Shown here piece after piece: positions 59,031 to 64,000 of a stretch of DNA of 64,000 bases. Position 1 is the stretch's first letter, and every line of letters begins with the position of its first letter. The translations under genes were made by a program, and so were the position numbers. Origin of the DNA: Cryobacterium sp. PH31-L1 (GTDB taxonomy: Bacteria; Actinomycetota; Actinomycetes; Actinomycetales; Microbacteriaceae); NCBI RefSeq assembly GCF_030063145.1, contig NZ_JASISM010000001.1, forward strand, positions 558,001 through 622,000. The letters run 5' to 3'. The notes beneath the pieces are model-generated. The model ran no database searches and had not been told where the DNA came from. It worked only from the letters and a program-made list of their open reading frames with translations.

Positions 59031-60577
59031 GAGAGATCGTCTCCGGAGGTCGTAACCAGAACGGATGCCTGGCGCTGGTTGCGATCGCTCGCCAGCGCCG
59101 ATCGGCGCATCTTGCCCGAGTCGTCGCGGAAGCTCGTGCTGACGAACTCGAAAGTTTTCGGCACCTTGTAGGGCACGAGGCGTTCCCGGCAGAATGCCCG
59201 AACCTCGTCGACGTCGGGCGGCGCGCCCGGGTCGGTGGGCAGCAGGATGGCGTAGACCTGTTTGCCCCACTCGTCGTCGTCGACGCCGATCACCACGGCG
59301 TCTGCGATTCCGGGGTGTTCCGAGAGCACCCCTTCGACTTCGGCGGGGTATACATTGGCGCCGCCGGTGATGATCAGGTCGACCCGTCGATCAGCCAGAA
59401 AGAGGTAGCCGTCCTCGTCGAGCCAGCCGAGATCTCCCAGCGTGACCAGTCCGTCGGCCGTGGATGCCGGTGGTTCGGCGCCGAGATACCGGAACGTCAT
59501 GGGGGCGCCCTCGGGCCCGGTGAAGATCTCCCCGATCTCGCCGGCCGGCAGCGGAGCCCCGGCGCTGTCCCGGATGCTCAGTCGCGTGTCAATCGGCCGG
59601 CCCAGGCTACTCTCGCGGAGCATCCACTCGTCGCCGCGAATAGCGACCACTCCGGTGCCCTCCGCGCCGCCATAACAGTCGTATTGTTTCGCCGGTTCGA
59701 CCAGCTTCAACCAGACGCGTTTAACCCACACCGGGCAGACCGCGCCGCTGTGATAGAAAGCGTCGATGCTGGAGAAGTCGCGGGTGAGCACATCGGGCAG
59801 TCGCGCGATGCGCTGCATGATGATGGGCACCATGGCGAGAAAAGTGACCCGGTGCCGCTCGATGATGTACACGGTGAGGGCGGCATCAAACTTCTCCAGC
59901 AGAATCACCGTGTGGCCCTCGAAGAGACCGTTGTGCGTGAGGCTGAAGGAGATGTTGTGATAAAGCCGGCCGGTGATCAGCTGGGTCTGGTCGGCGCGCA
60001 GGCCGAACCGGTGCAGGGAGCTACCCTGGCCGGGGATCTTCTGCCACGGTCGGTCGTCGAGAATGATTTTGGGCCGGCCCGTGGAGCCTCCGGAGCAGAT
60101 CGCCTTTCCCGGCCACGCGGTGATGGCTGGAAGCGCTGACCCGTCAACGGTGTCGAGTGCCGAAAGCTCGTCGAGTCCGATATCGCCGGGATACCGCCCC
60201 TCGTGTTCCACGAGCATGACGGTGGTGCGCCACGATTCAGTCACCGTGAGAATTTCGCGACGTTCCCGCTCCGGCATCTGCGGCGACACCGGGAGCGTGC
60301 AGGCGCCGAGTCGCCAGGCGGCGATTGCGGCGACAATGTGTTCGGCGCGGGTGGGCAGGCAGATTGCGAGCAGGGTCGTCGGGCCAACGCCGTGGCCCGC
60401 CAGCAGGCGTGCCATCTGATTGGCGCGCGTATCGAGCTCAGCCCAGCTGAGGGAACTCTCGCTGCCGTCGGGGGCGACGAAAATGAGCGCGGTGCGCTCA
60501 CCGCGTACGGCGGCGAGGTCAGCAATGCGCTGCGCGTAGGAGACCGGCGAGGTGATGGAAGGTGAGTCTGCGGTCAT
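59027..60577 (-). CDS. Acyl-CoA synthetase / AMP-dependent ligase
   Basis: 516 aa from ATG 60577 (ACGGAAAG upstream). Adenylate-forming enzyme: P-loop ICSGGSTGRPKIILDD, YDCYGGAEGTGV, GDLGWLDEDGYLFLADRRVD and LIITGGANVYPAEVEGVLSE. The C-terminal lysine region reads VPYKVPKTFEFVSTSFRDDS with SGKMRRS. It activates a carboxylic acid to its CoA thioester. Together with the divergent thiolase it would feed an acid released by the amidohydrolases into CoA-dependent degradation. The exact acid is unknown. Confidence 0.9.
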   Translation of the reverse strand: MTADSPSITSPVSYAQRIADLAAVRGERTALIFVAPDGSESSLSWAELDTRANQMARLLAGHGVGPTTLLAICLPTRAEHIVAAIAAWRLGACTLPVSPQMPERERREILTVTESWRTTVMLVEHEGRYPGDIGLDELSALDTVDGSALPAITAWPGKAICSGGSTGRPKIILDDRPWQKIPGQGSSLHRFGLRADQTQLITGRLYHNISFSLTHNGLFEGHTVILLEKFDAALTVYIIERHRVTFLAMVPIIMQRIARLPDVLTRDFSSIDAFYHSGAVCPVWVKRVWLKLVEPAKQYDCYGGAEGTGVVAIRGDEWMLRESSLGRPIDTRLSIRDSAGAPLPAGEIGEIFTGPEGAPMTFRYLGAEPPASTADGLVTLGDLGWLDEDGYLFLADRRVDLIITGGANVYPAEVEGVLSEHPGIADAVVIGVDDDEWGKQVYAILLPTDPGAPPDVDEVRAFCRERLVPYKVPKTFEFVSTSFRDDSGKMRRSALASDRNQRQASVLVTTSGDDLS

Positions 60578-60653
60578 GGTGTCGCTTTCCGTGTCGCCTG
60601 GTTCGGGTGAGTCGGTGTTTCGTGCGTCCTGGAATTTCTCAAACTGTATCCCT

Positions 60654-60672
60654 GGATAGATGACATGTCTAT
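60654..60672 (+). promoter_or_regulatory. Candidate IclR operator between CoA-ligase and thiolase genes
   Basis: GGATAGATGACATGTCTAT contains the inverted arms ATAGA and TCTAT, and matches the element upstream of the transporter operon at 14 of 19 positions. It is 77 bp before the ligase start and 46 bp before the thiolase start. A -10-like TATGAT (60672-60677) follows on the plus strand. Confidence 0.6.
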
Positions 60673-60717
60673 ATGATGAACAGAAATGGCAGTCGATGCT
60701 CGCCGAGGGGTTATGCA

Positions 60718-61872
60718 ATGTTGATTACAGGACCTGACCGTGAGGTATTTATCTCGGGGGTAGCCGAAGCGCCATTGGGTGAGGTGCGCGACCATTCCGA
60801 GCTGTCGATGATTGCGCTCGCTGCGCGGGAGGCGCTCGCCGATGCGGGTCTGACCCTGCGTGATGTTGACGGGTTGTTCGTGAACTACCTCGGCGAGGAG
60901 GGCACGGTGCAGGTGGGCGAGTATCTCGGAATCCAGCCGAGTTACTCCGACTCCAGCGATCTCGGCGGAGCCGCCTTCGTGGCTTTTCTCGGCCATGCCT
61001 CGGCCGCCCTGCAGACCGGACGCTGCCGGGTCGCCCTGATCGTGTACGCGTCCCGGCAGCGCACCCGAGCCACCCGCAAGCTCAATCACTGGAATGAGAA
61101 AGCAACGTCGCCTCAGTTTGAACAGCCGTACGGTCTGCCGGCCCCGATGGGTCAGTTCGGGCTGCTCGCGGCCCGCCATATGTACGAGTATGGAACCACA
61201 CCCGAACAGCTGGCATCCGTGGCCGTGACCGCACGACAGTGGGCGGGCCTGAACCCCAAGGCCTGGAAGCGTGATCCGCTCACCATCGACGATGTGCTCG
61301 AGTCGCGCCTGATCTGTGCTCCGCTTCACCGCCTGGACTGCTGCCTGGTCACCGACGGCGGCGGGGCCATCGTGTTGACGATCGGGGACCGTGCCCGGGA
61401 TTCGGCGAATACGCCGATTCGAGTGGCTGGCACCGGGGAGAGTGCGAGGCAATGGCATATTCCGCAGCTGCCGAGTCTCGAGGCGTCGCCGGGGGTCGCG
61501 GCCGCTCGTGCCGCGCTGCAGATGGCGGAGGTCGGGCACGCCGATATCGACGTCTTCGAGCCCTACGATGCGTCGACGATCAGCGTGCTGCTCGCGCTCG
61601 AAGACGTCGGGTTCTGCGCGCGCGGCGACGCTGGCGCGTTTGTGCAGGAGGGCAATCTGACCGCCACCGGCAGCCTCCCCTCGATCACCTCGGGGGGAGG
61701 GTTGTCCTATTGCCATCCGGGGGCGCTGGGCATCCTCTTGGTTATCGAAGCGGTGCGGCAGCTCCGTGGCCAGGCCGGAGCGCGGCAGGTGCCCGGTGCG
61801 ACGGTCGGACTGGTGCATGGCATTGGTGGACTCTTCTCCACGGCAGCGACGGCGGTTTTGGTTCGTGGTTGA
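60718..61872 (+). CDS. Thiolase-like enzyme (SCP-x/acetyl-CoA acetyltransferase type)
   Basis: 384 aa from ATG 60718 (GAGGGG upstream). The non-decarboxylating thiolase fold of the SCP2/lipid-transfer type: SMIALAAREALADAGLTLRD, DLGGAAFVAFLGHASAALQT (the loop that in classical thiolases holds the nucleophilic Cys carries no Cys here), DCCLVTDGGGAIVLT, FEPYDASTISVLLALEDVGF and LSYCHPGALGILLVIEAVRQ plus VHGIGG. Such enzymes usually pair with a DUF35 OB-fold protein, as here. It could act as a thiolase or retro-aldolase on a CoA-bound side chain. Confidence 0.85.
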   Translation: MLITGPDREVFISGVAEAPLGEVRDHSELSMIALAAREALADAGLTLRDVDGLFVNYLGEEGTVQVGEYLGIQPSYSDSSDLGGAAFVAFLGHASAALQTGRCRVALIVYASRQRTRATRKLNHWNEKATSPQFEQPYGLPAPMGQFGLLAARHMYEYGTTPEQLASVAVTARQWAGLNPKAWKRDPLTIDDVLESRLICAPLHRLDCCLVTDGGGAIVLTIGDRARDSANTPIRVAGTGESARQWHIPQLPSLEASPGVAAARAALQMAEVGHADIDVFEPYDASTISVLLALEDVGFCARGDAGAFVQEGNLTATGSLPSITSGGGLSYCHPGALGILLVIEAVRQLRGQAGARQVPGATVGLVHGIGGLFSTAATAVLVRG

Positions 61873-62263
61873 GTCAGTGTTCGACTGGGCTGACCCCACG
61901 ACCGCCCATCTCTGGGAGGCCGCCAGCAAGGAACAGCTCGTGATCCAGCAATGCGGAGCCTGCCGGCAGTATCAGTTCTATCCGCGTCCCTTCTGCCTCG
62001 CCTGCGACAGCGATGACATCGGATGGGTCGCGGCGAGCGGCCAGGGAACGGTCTATTCGCAGACCACCGTACATCTGAAGGCCGCGCCGGAACTCGGGTT
62101 GGTGACCCCGTACGTTGTGGCGGTCGTACAGCTCGAGGAGGGGCCGCGCTTGCTGACCAACCTCACCGGGGAAGCCTGCCGAATCGGCAGCCCGGTGCAG
62201 GTCAGCTGGCGATCACGGCCGGGGCAGGCGCCGGTGCCAGTCTTCGGGCTGGCGACACCGTGA
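61865..62263 (+). CDS. DUF35 OB-fold/zinc-ribbon protein
   Basis: 132 aa from GTG 61865, overlapping the thiolase gene by 8 bp (GTG 61877 is also possible). The rubredoxin-like zinc ribbon is CGACRQYQFYPRPFCLAC. The OB-fold is GWVAASGQGTVYSQTTVHLK and PYVVAVVQLEEGPRLLTNLT. DUF35 proteins bind acyl-CoA and form complexes with thiolase-type enzymes, for example in steroid side-chain cleavage. The overlap supports a complex with the upstream protein. Confidence 0.9.
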   Translation: MVESVFDWADPTTAHLWEAASKEQLVIQQCGACRQYQFYPRPFCLACDSDDIGWVAASGQGTVYSQTTVHLKAAPELGLVTPYVVAVVQLEEGPRLLTNLTGEACRIGSPVQVSWRSRPGQAPVPVFGLATP

Positions 62264-63666
62264 GCATTGACGACGTCTACGCCCACATCGATGCCGGATT
62301 CGAGGCAGCGCTCGAAGAACTCGCCTACCTCGTTGGCATCGCCGGCGTCAGCGCTTCGCCGACGGACGACCTGGCCCTGTGCGCCCAGGCAGTGCAGCAC
62401 AGCGTGTGCGGGAGTGGCCTGCGCACGCACCTGATCGAGGGCTTTGGGCCGCCGGCGGTGTACGGCGAATGCATCGTCGACCCCGGGGGGCCGACGGTGC
62501 TCATTTACGGGCATTACGACGTGCAGCCGGCCGAAACCAGCGCGCACTGGCAGGGTGACCCGTTCGAGCCGACCATTCGCGACGGTCGCATGTACGGGCG
62601 CGGCACCAGTGACAACAAAGGCCAGCATCTCGCGCAGCTCTGGGCTCTCCGGGCAACGCTGGCTGCACACGGCGAGCTGCCGGTGAACGTCAAGGTGCTC
62701 ATCGAGGGAGAAGAAGAGATCGGCAGCCCGCACCTGGCCGAACTTGTTCGAGAAAATCGCCATCTCCTGGCCGCTGATCTGGCCATAACCTCGGATGGTC
62801 CCGTGCATCGCAGCGGCACGCCCCAGCTCGTGCTGGGCACTCGCGGGCAGCTCGGCGTCGAGCTACGCACGCGCGGGGCGAATCGAGATGCCCACTCGGG
62901 CAGCCTTGGCGGTCTGCTGCCCGACGCCGCGCAGCAGCTCACTCAGGCACTGGCCACGCTGTGGAAACCGAGTGGCGAGATTGCCGTGGCGGGCTTCTTC
63001 GATGGCGTGCGACCGCCAACGCCCGCTGAAAGTGCGAATCTTGCCGGGCTGCCCCTCGATCTGAACGACCACTTCAACGACTACGACATCACGGAGCTAC
63101 CTTCGCCGGAGGGGCACGACTACTACGAACGATTGATGCTGCGACCGACGATGACAATCACCGGCCTGACCAGCGGTTACACCGGCCCGGGCATGAAAAC
63201 TGTCATCTCCAACAGCGCTAGAGCCCACCTCGACATGCGACTCGTGCCCGGCCAGCATCCGGACGAGATCTTTCGTCTGCTACAGGTGCACCTGGCGCAG
63301 CATGCCCCGATGGTGGGGCTGACGCGACTCAGCTCGATTCCGCCCTCGCGCACAGCCCTCGACAATCCTTACGTTGCGATTCTGGCCGGCGCCGTGGAGC
63401 AGGCGACCGGGGTGATTCCCTTCGTCGTGCCCAGCCTCGGCAGCTCCCTGCCGAACTACGTCTTCACCGACATTCTCGGCATTCCCTCAATTCTGGTGCC
63501 CTACGCCAACCCCGACCAGAACAATCACGCCCCCAACGAGAATTTCGAGCTGTCGCGGTTCAAGGACGGCATGAGAATTTGCGCGACCATCCTCGATCAT
63601 GTCGGCCATCACACCGTTGAGCGCTGGGAGGGACCTGTGCGCTCGGAGCAGGAGCGCGTCGAGTGA
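62260..63666 (+). CDS. M20-family dipeptidase
   Basis: 468 aa from GTG 62260, overlapping the DUF35 stop (GTGA). M20 dinuclear zinc sites: VLIYGHYDVQPAETSAHWQG, GRGTSDNKGQHLAQLWALRA, IEGEEEIGSPHLAELVREN and the dimerisation-domain His in RDAHSGSLGG. The final metal site is near NNHAPNENFELSRFKDGMR. The family splits dipeptides and similar amides (CNDP/DapE-like). It ends the divergent operon and suggests that the pathway's substrate contains a peptide-type bond. Confidence 0.9.
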   Translation: MSIDDVYAHIDAGFEAALEELAYLVGIAGVSASPTDDLALCAQAVQHSVCGSGLRTHLIEGFGPPAVYGECIVDPGGPTVLIYGHYDVQPAETSAHWQGDPFEPTIRDGRMYGRGTSDNKGQHLAQLWALRATLAAHGELPVNVKVLIEGEEEIGSPHLAELVRENRHLLAADLAITSDGPVHRSGTPQLVLGTRGQLGVELRTRGANRDAHSGSLGGLLPDAAQQLTQALATLWKPSGEIAVAGFFDGVRPPTPAESANLAGLPLDLNDHFNDYDITELPSPEGHDYYERLMLRPTMTITGLTSGYTGPGMKTVISNSARAHLDMRLVPGQHPDEIFRLLQVHLAQHAPMVGLTRLSSIPPSRTALDNPYVAILAGAVEQATGVIPFVVPSLGSSLPNYVFTDILGIPSILVPYANPDQNNHAPNENFELSRFKDGMRICATILDHVGHHTVERWEGPVRSEQERVE

Positions 63667-64000
63667 AATCACGCGCTGGGTCGCCTGCTCGCTCTCGCGG
63701 CAAAAGATTAAATCTGACATGTTGTGGGCTGCAAGGCCCCGCCGATCGAATCGCGTCCCACTGAATAATGCGACTGTGATCAGCATAATCACCTGACATC
63801 TGTTGTGCACCTGCCCGCGGGAAATCGCAAAGTATGCCATGGCACGGCGTGTGTGACCGAAAATCAGGGGTTTCGGAGAAAATCGTGAGGTTTCATTCAA
63901 ACAGGCCGGGCATGCTGGCCAACTCGCCCGCGCCACCCCGAAGTGCACGGGCTCGACACCCAGCGAACGGGCGTACCTAGCGTCCATCATTCGCGCCAGA
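63667..64000. other. Window end, no supported gene
   Basis: 334 bp of mixed composition. A minus-strand frame (63990-63487) is open but runs antisense into the dipeptidase gene and has an unconvincing product. AT-richer DNA around 63740-63890 may be a promoter region for a gene beyond the window. Nothing can be assigned. Confidence 0.4.

Overview
The window is 64 kb of high-GC DNA from an actinobacterium, most likely a member of the Microbacteriaceae. The evidence is dense gene packing with ATGA/GTGA overlaps, many GTG starts, a DUF222/13E12-type HNH endonuclease, a heliorhodopsin, actinobacterial regulator families, and heavy over-use of the word CGGATGC/GCATCCG on both strands. No rRNA, tRNA, CRISPR array or complete insertion sequence was seen. 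Species-level assignment is inference.

Layout. 0-1.5 kb: the end of an amino-acid ABC importer and an RraA-like protein. 1.5-10.4 kb: three of four paralogous NERD-domain proteins, interleaved with an OmpR-type two-component system, a secreted HNH nuclease and small membrane proteins. 10.4-15.3 kb: a DUF7002/2H-phosphoesterase pair, a PhoD-like phosphatase and a TPR-GGDEF diguanylate cyclase. 15.4-21.1 kb: transketolase, ROK regulator and an ascorbate-family PTS (EIIA, EIIB, EIIC) with AT-rich palindromes in its control regions. 21-33 kb: redox enzymes (one Acg-type with a DosR-like box), a CocE hydrolase with a divergent TetR, AlkD-like protein, LysE exporter, DUF222/HNH endonuclease with an SOS-like box, a frameshifted LLM oxidoreductase, a HAD hydrolase and a heliorhodopsin.

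32.8-36.3 kb is a compact NAD/ADP-ribose-type locus: an NrtR-like regulator faces an operon encoding an ADP-ribosylglycohydrolase fused to a dual-specificity phosphatase, an unrecognised protein and a SpoT/MESH1-like HD hydrolase.

36.3-49 kb is a plastic region. It has four toxin-antitoxin modules (Phd/RelE, Phd/RelE, HipBA, MazEF), a low-GC type II restriction-modification island (HindVP-family endonuclease plus C5 cytosine methyltransferase), and pieces of broken genes: a truncated duplicate of the 31.5 kb membrane gene, an exonuclease-BRCT gene lacking its exonuclease domain, an EF-G-like fragment, an HNH C-terminus and a reductase fragment. The methyltransferase promoter carries two 10-bp palindromes, each containing GACGTC, which fits the GRCGYC specificity recalled for HindV.

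49-52.5 kb holds a PadR regulator with three 10-bp operator-like repeats, an AarF/UbiB kinase and a HAD-fold protein lacking both catalytic aspartates. 52.7-63.7 kb is a catabolic cluster: M20 amidohydrolase, polar amino-acid ABC importer, IclR regulator, amidohydrolase, acyl-CoA ligase and, divergently, thiolase, DUF35 protein and M20 dipeptidase. A similar 19-bp element upstream of both the transporter operon and the ligase/thiolase divergent promoter suggests one IclR regulon that imports, hydrolyses, CoA-activates and thiolytically cleaves an unknown amide- or peptide-linked compound.
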